DNA of 64,000 bases from Macrobrachium rosenbergii (taxonomy: Eukaryota; Arthropoda; Malacostraca; Decapoda; Palaemonidae). The DNA is taken from contig NC_089743.1 of the NCBI RefSeq assembly GCF_040412425.1, forward strand, positions 82,514,971 through 82,578,970. Direction: 5' to 3'. This document shows positions 1-11,609 of this stretch, one piece after another; positions within the stretch are counted from its first letter, which is position 1; each line of letters starts with the position of its first letter. Position numbers and translations under genes: made by a program. The notes below the pieces were generated by a model, which made no database searches, was not told the origin of the DNA, and worked only from the letters and a program-made list of their open reading frames with translations.

Positions 1-69
<69 letters not shown>
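1..69. repeat. Compound microsatellite (TA)n(CA)n
   Basis: Uninterrupted TA dinucleotides fill about the first 42 bases and switch directly to AC for 27 bases. The array runs off the left edge of the window, so its full length is unknown. Confidence 0.97.
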
Positions 70-690
70 TCAGGGTACGGTAACTGGGGCATCGCTGTCC
101 CTTAGTGAGCACCAAGTCCAGCTGGCCATGCTGACATTACTTGGATTAGGCCACGAGCTCAACAGGCACATGTTGAGTTGTTGGCTGACACCTCTTTTAG
201 ATAAGGCTATATCCACAAAGAAAAAGAAAACTCTGGCCTTGCTCAGAAGCACCAGAAATCATTGGCAGCAGGATGACAGATAGGGTTAAGGATTTAATTC
301 TGGATGCTTGGCAGATGACCTCGCTTAAACCCAATAGGGAACAGCAGGGGTCATTGGTTATTAGTTAGGTAGGCACTTCTTGATGTAAGGACTAGCTGTA
401 TTTTAGTGTATTTAGTCAGTGAATACTCTATGGATTCTGCCCTGTAAATGAACAGGCACAATTTAAAAATGGCCCCAAGTCCCAGACATATGGGGTGCTA
501 AGAATCTTCAATTTTAAAAGTGCTAAGATTAAACAGAAAAAAGGGAATTGGAAATGGTTGAAAATTAATTCAAGAGATATATATTGAACAAACTTAGCTG
601 TTTGTGAATCATGGTATAAAGGAATGGGAAAAGAGTTTGGAAGGGGTAATTGTATATTCACTCAGGGTGAAATATCATTAAATGAAGCAA
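70..690. other. Unassigned DNA
   Basis: I see no recognisable coding, RNA or repeat signature. Two short antisense frames (60 and 77 codons) lack motifs and have no support. The 3' end of the neighbouring antisense LINE may reach into the right side. Confidence 0.5.
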
Positions 691-699
691 GAATTTATG

Positions 700-1590
700 A
701 TATCCAGTAAAAGCCCTACCACTTGTGCATCACGCACTTTCCACGCACTGAGCAATTCATGTTTATCTTGCACGCATTCCTCTCCTTCCTGGTCATTATA
801 CAATTTTACAGTAACTTTTTACCACAATTACCAGGCACTTCTTACGTCTTCCTTTCTTCCCCCTTCCTAACATTTGTGGATTAAATAGTCTTGTGACCAA
901 TTTATTGTCCTTTATTCTTCTTACATGACCAAACCATTTCAAAGGACTTAAATCCATCCTTCAATCTATGATAATTTTTTTACCACTTCTTCCAAATACC
1001 TTCACTTTTCTCGCTTTTATAATGTTTCATGCTGTATTTACTATGCCAGCCTTATATCTCAATGCCTCTATTCTTTCCCTTTCATCCACGTGCAATATCT
1101 CACTTCCCGTCTAAAATCACATCTATAAAGGAGAGATGCCTCAACATTCCCTTCATGAATTCCCATCCTAGCTTAACAGAAACTCACACTGCCACCTTTC
1201 TTGTTTCATCTCTTCTCTCATCCTACCATCATCCATTGCATATAATCCCAAATAACTATATAAATCACGTCATTCCATTCTCCCACCATCCATATCAGCT
1301 TTCATTGCTATCGTTTTGGTTTTCACTAATATTCATAACCATACTCTTGCTCAATTTACTCTCGGCTTTCTCTTCTTACAAACACTTTCTAATTCTTTCA
1401 ATAGTTTACGTCATTTTTCGCCCTTATCTTCAATGGTGCTCTATTACAAGTACTTATATTAACCATTACACATCAACCATTCCAAATTCTATTCATGATC
1501 TATTTCCTCAGTTCACAATTTTAAGCATATCTAGTGCCATTTCTTTGCTTACACCACTTCATCAGTAACGAATTCAACAGGTAAAACAAC
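700..1590 (-). mobile_element. LINE relic, C-terminal half of reverse transcriptase (antisense)
   Basis: Read on the minus strand, this is a decayed non-LTR retrotransposon. Going from high to low coordinates I see LESVCKKRKPRVN (about 1355-1400), which fits the basic block after the RT catalytic aspartates; then a YLG motif (about 1240-1257) with DDGRMREEMKQERW; and finally WFGHVRRIKDNKLV with a downstream GRGKKGRRKK (about 840-938), the conserved post-RT domain of this LINE type. Several stops and frameshifts separate the pieces, so it is dead. The 179-codon plus-strand frame at 1029-1568 is its antisense shadow and should not be called a gene. The order of blocks matches the relics at 2.2, 16.7, 23 and 62 kb. 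The clade is not certain; an RTE-like element is my best guess. Confidence 0.8.
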
Positions 1591-1629
1591 AAAACCCCAA
1601 CCACTCTTTACTCCAGACTAGTTGCTCTC

Positions 1630-1801
<172 letters not shown>

Positions 1802-1840
1802 TGTCTGACACAGCTTAAAAATCCATAATGTCATGGAGCA

Positions 1841-1843
<3 letters not shown>

Positions 1844-1902
<59 letters not shown>
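1844..1902. repeat. (TA)n at the centre of an inverted repeat
   Basis: Pure TA tract lying exactly between the two inverted module copies. Strand slippage and cruciform extrusion are both plausible here. Confidence 0.95.
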
Positions 1903-1907
<5 letters not shown>

Positions 1908-1953
1908 TATGCCTGCTCCATGACATTATGGAAAGTAATGTCAGACACCCAAT

Positions 1954-2088
<135 letters not shown>

Positions 2089-2399
2089 CTGCTCCATGAC
2101 ATTATGGATGTAGTAATGGATGTAATAGTCAGACACCCGATAAAGGGCATAAATGTAACAGCAAAATTGTGGTATAAAAAAAAGTAGATGGAGTGTGGAA
2201 TGGTTTATGCTTGCAGATGATACAATGTTGGTTGCAGATGATGAACAGGAAATAAACAACTAGTAAGAGCTTAGGAGCATTTGCATGAGAATAAAATTCA
2301 CAGTTAAATAAGGAAGAGTAAGGTAGTGAGGGTAAATGGAAGCCAAGAAGATGGAGCGATGAATGATAACATGAATAATGGAAGATAAGCGATCGATTC

Positions 2400-2425
2400 G
2401 CCTAATTATTTTTGATAATTAGGCT
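2400..2425. repeat. Small perfect hairpin
   Basis: CCTAATTATTTTTGATAATTAGG forms a short stem (CCTAATTAT with ATAATTAGG) and a small loop. It lies within decayed LINE sequence; probably chance or local palindrome formation. Confidence 0.4.
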
Positions 2426-2498
2426 AGGAAGTGAGTCAAAGATACGTAAAGCAACAAAGGTAGGAGGGTGAGTATGAAAGGTTAGCAGGAGACTTTAA

Positions 2499-2766
2499 GT
2501 ACCAAGGGAAGCCCAGCTGGAACGTATGAAGGGATTTTTTGATCCAATTTTTTTTGTGAAAGTGGAACAAGGTGCTGAATAGAAAATACCAAGGGAAGCC
2601 CAGCTGGAATGTATGAAGGGATTTTTAGCCAGTTTTTTTTTTTTTTTTTGTGAAGTGAAACAAGGTGCTGAATAGAAAGTACCAAGGGAAGCCCAGCTGG
2701 AATATATGAAGGGATTTTTTAGCCAGTTTTTTTTTTTGTGAAGTGAAACAAGGGTGCTGAATAGAA
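2499..2766. repeat. Tandem repeat inside the LINE, about 90 bp x 3
   Basis: Three copies begin with TACCAAGGGAAGCCCAGCTG at 2500, 2587 and 2680. Each carries a T-tract of variable length and ends near GGTGCTGAATAGAAA. The copies differ by a few substitutions, so the expansion is fairly recent relative to the LINE decay around it. Confidence 0.9.
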
Positions 2767-3236
2767 ATGAAAGAAAAAAAAATAACTAGGTTGAAGCCGT
2801 TGAGATGAAAAATATGTGTAGTATACCGAATAAAAAGAGCTGGCGGGGTGAAAACTGAAAACAGTAGTAAAAGTGTTAGCGCAGGAGAAAGAATGGATCG
2901 GAGTATTTTGAGATACTCGGTCATGTAGTAAGAATGAACAATAAAATGGTATGGAGTATATATTTCAGAAGCGTTTAAGGAAAAGGAGGAAGACCTAGAA
3001 AGGGCTGGATGGAGGGCATAAAAACAGTACTTGAAAGGAAGGGCTGTAGTATTTACAAATTAGAAGAGTTCATGTAAGACAGGGGTATATGGCCCGATGT
3101 GTTTAGGGAGGTTCAATGCGCTGCTACTGTTGCCGTTCAAGTATTAATGTAGGAATATAAATTGTGACCTTTGCAGTTTTTTTCTCTGGAGCCAACCCTT
3201 TTTACGGGAAACGGTTTAACTTTATGCATAAATAAA

Positions 3237-3286
3237 TACATACACATACACACATACATATAATATATAATATATATATATTATAT

Positions 3287-3383
<97 letters not shown>

Positions 3384-3390
3384 CATATAT
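3237..3390. repeat. (TACA)n and (TA)n microsatellite at the LINE 3' end
   Basis: ATACATACACATACAC grades into a TA tract of over 100 bases with few interruptions. It follows the LINE 3' tail directly, as is common for LINEs priming into or ending with simple sequence. Confidence 0.9.
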
Positions 3391-4007
3391 ATTATATGCA
3401 TACATATACAGCATATATTAAAATAGTCATTAACTGTATCTTATTCATTTGTACATGTCCTTCGTACATCTTTGAATGTTTTAACTTCACATTATACGTA
3501 TATACTGTATATGTATATGTATATATATATACATATATATATATACGTATATATAATGTGTGCATGTTTCTGTGTATGAAAATTAAACAGCCAAACATAA
3601 ACTCGGCATGGCCTAGAACATATGAAAGAATACACGCGTATATACTTATTGTAAAGCTATTATATAAATATGAACATATGCATGCATAATATAAAAGCTT
3701 TAGAAAACCTAACAGTAATTCACCACAAACCCCGTTATGATTATTAATGAATTTTCTCTTGTCCATCTACCGATTAGCGACAGATTGTTTGGCGCCTAAA
3801 TTATCGCCTCATTTGTTAGCAGGATAATAAGCACGTCTAGGGCAATTAAGCATAACCACGCTCTCTTAACTGCCTCAAACCACTTGTCGAGGTAATTATA
3901 AGGTAAGCTGAACGGCCCTCGCTGCGTTGTTTGCATAAAAGAAACATAACAAGCCACTGAGCTATGTGCGTTTCGTATTGGGAAAATATACAGCTGAAAA
4001 TCAACTT

Positions 4008-4012
<5 letters not shown>
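3391..4012. other. Unassigned DNA
   Basis: The first 170 bases are TA-rich with overlapping open frames on both strands (124 and 97 codons) that come from alternating T/A/C sequence. The rest is ordinary mixed DNA with no motif that I recognise. Confidence 0.5.

Positions 4013-4038
<26 letters not shown>
4013..4038. repeat. (TC)n microsatellite
   Basis: Short CT tract of about 26 bases. Confidence 0.95.
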
Positions 4039-4184
4039 GTGGATCAGACAACGACATACAGATGAATCTCGGAAGCTGATGTCAGTGTACAGAGGGCAGC
4101 AGTTCCTATTCCGGAACGCTGTTCCTTTACGCTTTAGTGGATGGAATATTATCACGCACAATGGACTGTCCAAACGGGAGAATG

Positions 4185-4316
4185 ATATTCCAATCCCTTA
4201 ACGATAATCTTCAATATATTAACATATGGTATTCCGATTCCTTAACGATAATCTTCAATATATTAACATATGATATTCCAATTCCTTAACGATAATCCTC
4301 AAGATATTAACATATC
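4185..4316. repeat. Tandem repeat, 44 bp x 3
   Basis: Copies begin at 4185, 4229 and 4273. The shared core is CCTTAACGATAATC followed by TTAACATAT. Copies one and two differ at about three positions, and the third has a few more changes. Confidence 0.92.
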
Positions 4317-4959
4317 ATGTCGAAGATGAAAACGTTACTTTGCGATGTCGTACATGAAAAAGTGGGTTAAACGAAGGACAGACCTAAATAGATAGGAGCA
4401 CATTTGCATAAGTTTGATGGGTTTATTGTGGTGGAAAACACGAATGAGCGGATGGGGCCCCGTCTGAATAATTCAATAAAATATATAAATAGATATCTAG
4501 GCAGATATATAAAAGAACTGATAAATACAACTACCTAATTTCAAATGAAATTAACTAAATAATGAAACCTTAATATTGTACCACACTCAACATATTTCCT
4601 CTTACAAAGACTTCACTGTGATACAGCGTACAATTAATAACTTCCTTTATACAGTCAGGTATAAGGAAGTCAATTATACTGCAAAACGTCAAAACGAAAT
4701 GTTAAGAGAGAATTTGTTTGGGTAGTCAAATAAATGTAGGAATGACAACATTTGAGTACCCGGTCATAAAATCATTGCACAAATATAATAGAAACAATGC
4801 ATAATATACTCTTCTGTGGAAGTTTGATAAATCTAGGTTAAATGGATACTCACTGTTTACTCGAATGTTTCTTTAGGTAAAAATCTGATGCTTTTATTAG
4901 GAAAAAATTATTCTGTACGGTAGAAGTCGAACTATAACTTTCGCTTTTATTTTTCCGCG

Positions 4960-4965
<6 letters not shown>
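4317..4965. other. Unassigned DNA
   Basis: AT-rich sequence without recognisable coding or repeat structure. Confidence 0.5.

Positions 4966-5022
<57 letters not shown>
4964..5022. repeat. (AC)n(AG)n microsatellite
   Basis: A few AC units run into about 50 bases of AG. The antisense frame here is poly Ser-Leu and not a gene. Confidence 0.95.
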
Positions 5023-5024
<2 letters not shown>

Positions 5025-5764
5025 TTATTATCTGGAAGGAGAAGTTTATGTTAAAGAAAGGAGTTAACGTTAATGATAAAAAAAAGAAAGCAAGACGTTG
5101 CTGATATTTATCCATCCAAATTGTCATAAATTTTTTTTTTTATCCATTCTGTTCCAAGTCTGAGTAACGCCTCATATTTCGCAACCCTCGGCCCAACCCT
5201 CAACGAAACGAATGCAAAAACTCAATCTATCTCCATTCCTTTGAAGTCTGACCTGTATTATTTCATACATTTTCGTATTTCCATAAAACATTACATCAAA
5301 ACCTTCTTTACCTGTCAATCAAATATCTGACGAGCACAAAATCCATCACCAATTTCGATATACTGTACATTCCATCGATCTGCTCTCTGAACTGCTGATG
5401 CAATCAGGGTCGTAATTGAAGCGGGATACTCTATTCGCAGGTGAAGCACGAAAGGCGGCCAAGATAACAAGTCTCTGAAGTGCTTCTCGCTTCATGGAGC
5501 CCGTTCACTCTCCAGGTGCTGCAGCTGCGGTGTCGTTTTCTGTAACATCATCGTATCAAAAAAACCTTTTTGATTACTGTCCTGCGATAGGATAAGTTTT
5601 CACTGCTGCCGTTATTTCAAGTCGTCTGCACGAAGTGCACGAGAGCGTCACGCCCATGGCAAAGTATTTGGAGATAAATACTGCGTTTAAACACTTATTC
5701 AAAAGCGACACTAACATCCCTCGTATTCGTTAGGGATGTAGACAATCCATTTAGCCCGCGGGTG
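5023..5764. other. Unassigned DNA
   Basis: Slightly more GC than its surroundings between about 5390 and 5700. No frame or motif that I can assign. An upstream part of the multi-hairpin element may begin near the right end. Confidence 0.5.
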
Positions 5765-6170
5765 AAACGAAGTATAAACAAGTAAAAAGTGCGCCGAAGT
5801 GTCTTCGGCGTAATCGAGTTCTCTGTACAGCGTATAATGCTGTACGAAACTCAGTCACGGCCCATGAAATCTCAGCTGTAGCCCCTGAAACTTTCAGCAA
5901 CAGCCCGGTGATGGCCTATGTGGTTGGCACCAATAGCAGTGCTAGACGCACGATCATGGCTAACTGTAACTTTAAATACGGTAAAAACTACTGAGGCTAG
6001 AGGGCTGCAATTTGGTATGTTTGATGATTGGAGGGTGGATGATCAACATATCGATTTACAGCCCTCAAACCTCAGTAGTTTATTATATCTGAAGGCGGAC
6101 AGAAAAAAGTACGGACGGACAGACTTATAGCCATCTCAATAGTTTTCTTTTACAGAAAACTAAAAAGTGA
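5765..6170. mobile_element. Multi-hairpin non-autonomous repeat element
   Basis: Four stem-loops lie in series. CGCCGAAG pairs with CTTCGGCG around a 3-base loop (5792-5810). GTACAGC pairs with GCTGTAC (5825-5845). A long imperfect stem of about 40 bp joins 5988-6027 with 6040-6078 (CTACTGAGG against CCTCAGTAG). A 9-bp stem TAGTTTTCT with AGAAAACTA closes the right end (6140-6162). I recognise the right-hand part from memory as a frequent decapod repeat, which needs a database check. The terminal hairpin followed by CTAA loosely fits a Helitron 3' end, but no 5' TC end could be fixed. The 70-codon frame at 5918-6130 is incidental. Confidence 0.75.
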
Positions 6171-6477
6171 ATAATTAACACCAAAATATAATTCCTCCTT
6201 AAAAGGATACCTATTCAGTAGATTCTTTAATATATTCAAATAATAAACGCCGTTGCATGCATGCCATAATAAATTTCCATCTCGAAACATGACAGACATT
6301 TGCAGAGAAAGGTGGAAACAAGGCTTCACAACAGTCAGGGACCTAATAACGTTTTTACCGAAAAGGTAAATTTTAAAAATAAAATACAAAGATAAAGGAA
6401 ATTACGAAGTTTTTGTTCTCTTTGCTCCTATCCATTGCATCAACACTGATGTTAATTCTTCAAGTTGTAAACTCTTG

Positions 6478-6627
6478 TCCACACTAGAGAAAAGTCGAAA
6501 TCTGTACCTACAGAGCAGAGAAGCAAGAAAAAATAAATCATTTAAAGAAACATCCACACTAGAGAAAAGTCGAAATCTGTACCTACAGAGCAGAGAAGCA
6601 AGAAAAAATAAATCACTTAAAGAAACA
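6478..6627. repeat. Tandem duplication, 75 bp x 2
   Basis: TCCACACTAGAGAAAAGTCG starts at 6478 and again at 6553. The two 75-base copies differ at only about one base, so the duplication is recent. No microsatellite or transposon boundary is visible at the junction. Confidence 0.95.
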
Positions 6628-8500
6628 CCAATAAGAATATTTACCTAGCATTGATCCACACTCAATTTATCAATCTAAAACCCAGACATATTATTTCCAC
6701 CCATTCACCAACTAAATTGTTCTTGCAAGACATCAGAAACAAAATATTAGTATTCATCTCGATTTGCATGGTGTGAACTTCACCAAGCGGCGGAAGTACC
6801 GGTGTTTGCTATTCTTACCTCTGTGTTACTGTTGATAAAAATAATAATTTCAAACGTTGAAATTTTTATTGTGAATACAGTCAGAACGAGTGAGGAAGAA
6901 TATAGGACAGGGGATACGCATGTACTGTTGGAAATGTGGTTTATTGTCATATACGCTTCAAATATGAAAGCTCAACAAAAGGTATTCATTGCCTTTGACA
7001 GGAGGCAAAGATTACCTCTGAAATATTACTTTTTAATGTAAAAAAAACTCTTTAATGTTGCATTAGATATATGTTCATAAACAACAAAGGTGGAATACGA
7101 AAAAATATTAAAAAATTCCGATTTCTTCTAAAAAAAATGGCTCAGATCTAGGAGACTTTATATCACGTAAATTTTAATCCAGGAAGAGTAGGGAGAAAGT
7201 ATGTGGTATTATTCAAATGCAGGACCCCGAAATACTGTAATACCTCATCTGAATAACGAATACAAAGAAATAATATACGATCCATAAACCCCACTTTTCG
7301 TGTTTAACCGTACTGTTAAAATTACCTAATGAGGATTTTATTGGCTAGTTATCAGTTTAAATATATTTCAACAACGACACAGGAATCCCGACGGCCGGCC
7401 ACAAATTCGGGCCGCACCTTCATTAGGCATGAGGTGGGAACGCCTCATTGAAATAAAATTCAAATTTATATCACAATAACAGAATATAATATGTACCAAT
7501 GCAAGAATTGCGCGATTGCAATCAAGTAACTGCAGCCATCTGTATCTTTAATGGGCATAAAGATAAGGCTAACGAAACATTCAGAATTCATCAAAACGAC
7601 AGTTGATCCTCACATAAAAAACGGGAGATGGATGGAAGGCTGCAGTTCGGGCATGACAACAAGAGCGGGAATAAAGGATACTGTCAGTACGGCTCTCTGA
7701 TCTTTTCACGGAAGAACAGCAAGTTCTAAGTTTCAGAAATCGCCTTTGATCTTATGCCTCCGACAAGACAACAATCATCTTCGCCGAGGAAAGAGTGAAT
7801 GAGGAACCAGACCTTAAGTTGGAGGTTAACTTCTTGAATGAGACGGACGATTCCAAGGTCGACCTCCAAAGAGAGTGAAGTAAAATCTCGGAAAAAAAAA
7901 AAACTAAGGGGAAAACATCGAGCAAAAAATTTCAATTCAATTTCTTTTTTTTTGGTAGCCCATTTTAAAAAAAATATTTCAAGGCTATTATGAGAAGAGG
8001 AAACTAAAATTGAAGCAATAACCACAGAAATCTTTAGTAAATACCATCTGAAATGAAATATTAGTAATACTCGCAGTGGGGTGGCAACATAAACAGCAAT
8101 AGAAATCGCCAAACTTCTATAAATCAACATAGCAATATATTGAATACAATGAATAGGTTACCTTATGTATAGAGGAAAATGAAATGAAGTTATCCGTCAA
8201 TGTAGTTATCCGTCAAAAGGACATAAACACAACTATGATGATGAACTCAAATATTATCAATCATAACGCCGACGCTAAAAAAATAATTCATGAAGTTTTC
8301 CCAACACGTTTGACGTCATAATACCATCTTAGAGTAAAGTAAAACTAATGAATGATATCAACGTTCAGACTGATATGTTATGAGAAAGTACAAATTAAAT
8401 GTAAAAATTAAATAAATACATTAAAACCATGAAAATAAAAAATCAGAGGGCTAACTAATTTTAACCTATTTATTAAAGTCTTATTTAACAAAAAATTCTG

Positions 8501-8501
<1 letters not shown>
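6628..8501. other. Unassigned DNA
   Basis: About 1.9 kb of AT-rich sequence. Short frames (79 codons at 6802, 134 codons antisense at 7726-8130) carry no motif I recognise. There are several homopolymer A or T runs. Confidence 0.5.
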
Positions 8502-8551
<50 letters not shown>

Positions 8552-8579
8552 TTCTTAGCACACACACGCACACATATAC

Positions 8580-8675
<96 letters not shown>
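8502..8675. repeat. (TC)n, (AC)n and (TA)n microsatellites
   Basis: A 46-base CT tract, a short CACACG-type stretch, then over 90 bases of pure TA. Confidence 0.96.
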
Positions 8676-8677
<2 letters not shown>

Positions 8678-8829
8678 GGATGTGCATACGTGTGCACTTG
8701 GGTATGTGGAAACAAAACGTAATAGTAAAAAAACCAACAAAGAGTATCATCACGTCAAATTTTAATGAAAGCAAATCTAACAAACTTTCAGCAACTTGAA
8801 TAACAATACTGTGATGCTTACTTTCTCTC
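8676..8829. other. Unassigned spacer between microsatellites
   Basis: Mixed sequence with no recognised feature. Confidence 0.4.
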
Positions 8830-8876
8830 TAACTCACACACACGCACGCACGCACACACATTTATACACACACATT

Positions 8877-8969
<93 letters not shown>

Positions 8970-8977
8970 TGTATATA

Positions 8978-9058
<81 letters not shown>
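8830..9058. repeat. (AC)n(TA)n compound microsatellite
   Basis: ACACACGC-type repeats grade into AC and then about 150 bases of TA, broken once by CTGTATATACTG near 8970. Confidence 0.96.
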
Positions 9059-9062
<4 letters not shown>

Positions 9063-9117
9063 AAATTTTCATCCATTTCCATCTTTGGATCCTTGTACTT
9101 AATCTCCTTTATTTTTT

Positions 9118-9118
<1 letters not shown>

Positions 9119-9172
<54 letters not shown>
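9119..9172. repeat. (TC)n in left arm of foldback
   Basis: 54-base pure CT tract at the place mirrored by (GA)n in the right arm. Confidence 0.96.
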
Positions 9173-9176
<4 letters not shown>

Positions 9177-9472
9177 TTGTCCAACCATTCCAGTTTCCAC
9201 TCTTCAGTGTCGTAAGCGCTGAATGGCCGAAAGTAGCCCAGTGCTTGGCTTGACAGCCTAAATTTCATAAAAAAAAACTCCAAACGAAATGGAACACTGG
9301 GCTTGCTGATTCATACTCTGTACCAATGTTGCCAAACGTAACGAAAAACAAAGTTTTATACCCATTCGTTTGGAGTTTTTTTTTTATGAAATTTAGGCTG
9401 TCAAGTTAAGCAATAGGCCACTTTCTGCCATTCAGCGCTTACGACAGTGAAAAGTGGAAACTGGAATGGTTG

Positions 9473-9475
<3 letters not shown>

Positions 9476-9548
<73 letters not shown>
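9476..9548. repeat. (GA)n in right arm of foldback
   Basis: 73-base pure GA tract, longer than its mirror partner, showing slippage after the inverted duplication formed. Confidence 0.96.
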
Positions 9549-9551
<3 letters not shown>

Positions 9552-9607
9552 GTAAAAATATAAAAGAGATGAAGTACAAGGATCGAAAGGTGGAGACAGG
9601 TGAAAAT

Positions 9608-9720
9608 TCCTCAGCTGCACCAAGAGGCAACAGTTAGAGAGGTTGGACGCCAAGATTAAAGAAAGGGAGCAGGAAAGGAGGCCCAGCCATTTGGTGATTT
9701 TCATACCAAAGAAGAGAATG
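9608..9720. other. Probable continuation of a dispersed repeat
   Basis: The stretch containing AGAGAGGTTGGACGCCAAG directly follows the right arm. It resembles, from memory, the continuation of the same decapod repeat. It has no counterpart outside the left arm, where (TA)n intervenes. Confidence 0.4.
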
Positions 9721-9734
9721 CTGTAGATTTTTTT

Positions 9735-10335
9735 CAGATACCTTCAACATAAAATAGTGTGTACTACTGGCCTCAAGGTATAGTGGCTGACAGATGGGCA
9801 ATATGAATAATTATTCCTTTGTATAAGGGAGGGGGGGGGGTTCAGTGGAAATAAGTCACGGACTTCAACATTACTTAGTATTCTTGAGAATGAATATTCC
9901 TGAGGATGAATAAGTGAAACTTTTCACTGAGGAATAAGACATTTAACAGAGGCACTGATTCTTGAAGAACAGTAGGTTTCGACAAAGAGGAGGATGTGTG
10001 GATGAAGTGTTTACTATCAAACACTTATGTGGCAATTCTAAAAGTAAAAAAAAAACTGCATGACTAAGAAAACTTAAGAGAGAACTATGTACTGTTGAAG
10101 AAATAACAATATCAATGTGTAGAAGGACTTTTGTAAGAGTTAGAAAAAACTTCCCGGATAAAAAAAAACACACAAATCGCATTAGGAAAATATACTTGTG
10201 AGAGAAATTAGTTTGGTCCAAAACGTTGGTCTCATACAAAGGTATGTCGTTTCCACTAAACATTTGAGCTTACGACTGGAGTGATGAGAGAAGTCAGAGA
10301 AAGGAAAACAGATTGTCACAACTTTGATAGATAAG
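9735..10335 (+). mobile_element. LINE relic, N-terminal RT blocks
   Basis: Plus-strand remains of a reverse transcriptase. IIIPLYKG (9817-9840) is the block before the fingers domain. FRQRGGCVDEVFTIKHLCG (9977-10033) fits the strongly conserved GFRxGRGCxDxxF block of non-LTR retrotransposons. [12 protein letters not shown] (10278-10313) matches a segment also found in the LINE at 16.7 kb as MMQEVRERTEEAG. Stops and frame changes lie between them, and the catalytic aspartate motif is not found. A G-run of about ten bases after IIIPLYKG marks a mutated KGKG motif. The antisense frames at 9943-10745 are shadows. Confidence 0.8.
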
Positions 10336-10416
10336 AAAAAAGACCGAGGAATGAATGGACTCAACAGGTAACAATGAGGAGCTGGAAGGACTTGAAGAGA
10401 TGTATGTGCATATATA

Positions 10417-10455
10417 TACATGTGTATGTATAAATACATACATATATATATAATG

Positions 10456-10503
<48 letters not shown>

Positions 10504-10571
10504 CACACATATATACTGTATATATACAATATACATATGTATATGTATATATGTATGTATATGTATATATG

Positions 10572-10630
<59 letters not shown>
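10417..10630. repeat. (TA)n microsatellite with TACA and TGTA interruptions
   Basis: Two long TA tracts joined by a stretch of ATAC/TATG variants (10495-10575). Long antisense Tyr-Ile frames are artefacts. Confidence 0.96.
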
Positions 10631-10635
<5 letters not shown>

Positions 10636-10769
10636 CTTGTAAACATAATAATACTGCCAAGATGTACAATGTACAGCATAATATTCTGTGCATATTGTGC
10701 CGCATGTAAAAACTTACAATCACTAAATATTCTAAAACCGTGCATGCATTCAAAACATTTCTACGTCTA

Positions 10770-10770
<1 letters not shown>

Positions 10771-10842
<72 letters not shown>
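10771..10842. repeat. (TC)n microsatellite
   Basis: 72-base uninterrupted CT tract. Confidence 0.97.
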
Positions 10843-10845
<3 letters not shown>

Positions 10846-11609
10846 GTCCTATCACTGACATTTTCAGGAAAGAGAAGTGTTTTAGAAATTGTTACATAAA
10901 TTACCAACACAAACAGTACTTATCTACTCGAGTTGTGTTGACGTATCTGACAATGTCAGTGACATTATCTCTGATTCCGATATGAATTTCATTTTACACG
11001 CATCAGTGTCAGAGGAGAGGCGATAAGTGCGAGCTGGGTAAAGTGTTGAATACCTAGCTGCGATATTTACCTGCCGATGGGTAAGTGCTTTGTGAACTGG
11101 GGGAAGCAGCTGTGAATAATAAACTCTCAATAGATGTTATCAACATTATTGGAATGAGAACTGCTGTGGCAAACCGCTTCGTTTGACGGTGCGTACAGTA
11201 AAAAAATCGTTAAGGATCTCTGCAGTTTTTACGTTTCCATTTTTGTTTCTATGAATACAGATAAAAAGAGATGATATGTATTTACAGCTTTTCAGCACGG
11301 AAGTATGATAAAATGCAAGCAACCTGAAAAACCTCTCACGCCAGCGAACGCATTAACCTTGCCAAAAAAAAAAGGGTAATTTTTATTTATTTACCTATTT
11401 TTTTACGAAACAACATCTATTACCACCACTAGGATAATTCTGTTTCATGAAATACTTGAGTCCATATTCATTTCTTCTACAAAAACTGTAATAATATTTA
11501 AGAGTTAATCTTCACCTTCTGTGAAAGGGAATAATCTCTCGAAATCTTACAAATTCCATGGCTGTTCCAAAAAGCTAGTTGTCAAATCTTTTGGAGTAAC
11601 CTGTAACAA
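10843..11609. other. Unassigned DNA
   Basis: Mixed sequence with no recognisable gene or repeat. Confidence 0.5.

Larger units (their letters stand above)
2155..3235 (+). mobile_element. LINE relic, RT catalytic motif to 3' end
   Basis: A decayed non-LTR retrotransposon on the plus strand. LADDTMLVADDEQEINN at about 2210-2260 holds the paired catalytic aspartates of the RT palm. VEAVEMKNMCSIPNKKSW (2790-2845), LGHVVRMNNKMVW (2916-2954) and GGRPRKGWMEGIKTVLER (2985-3038) are the successive post-RT conserved blocks. They lie in different frames and are broken by stops. The 3' part (3160-3235) holds a short untranslated tail, then ATACA-type and TA microsatellite, as expected of a LINE 3' end. 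Between the catalytic motif and VEAVEM the normal sequence is displaced by a three-copy tandem repeat at 2499-2766. No functional protein is possible. Confidence 0.85.
9063..9607. mobile_element. Foldback element with microsatellites inside both arms
   Basis: The left arm 9063-9292 and right arm 9361-9607 are imperfect reverse complements around a loop of about 68 bases. From the outside inward both arms carry: a stretch with GATCCTTGTACTT (reverse complement on the right), a (TC)n tract on the left mirrored by (GA)n on the right (9119-9172 and 9476-9548), CCAACCATTCCAGTTTCCAC, CGTAAGCGCTGAATGGC, and GCCTAAATTTCATA followed by an A-run and CTCCAAACGAA. The arms differ by scattered substitutions and microsatellite length. 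No transposase frame is present. I believe the arm sequence is a dispersed decapod repeat, on memory only. It is either a foldback transposon or an inverted duplication of that repeat. Confidence 0.88.

Noticed and set aside
1029..1568. 179-codon plus-strand open frame, the longest non-microsatellite frame with a start
   Set aside because: The minus strand of the same stretch carries ordered LINE blocks (VCKKRKPRVN, YLG, GHVRR nearby), so the plus frame is an antisense shadow.
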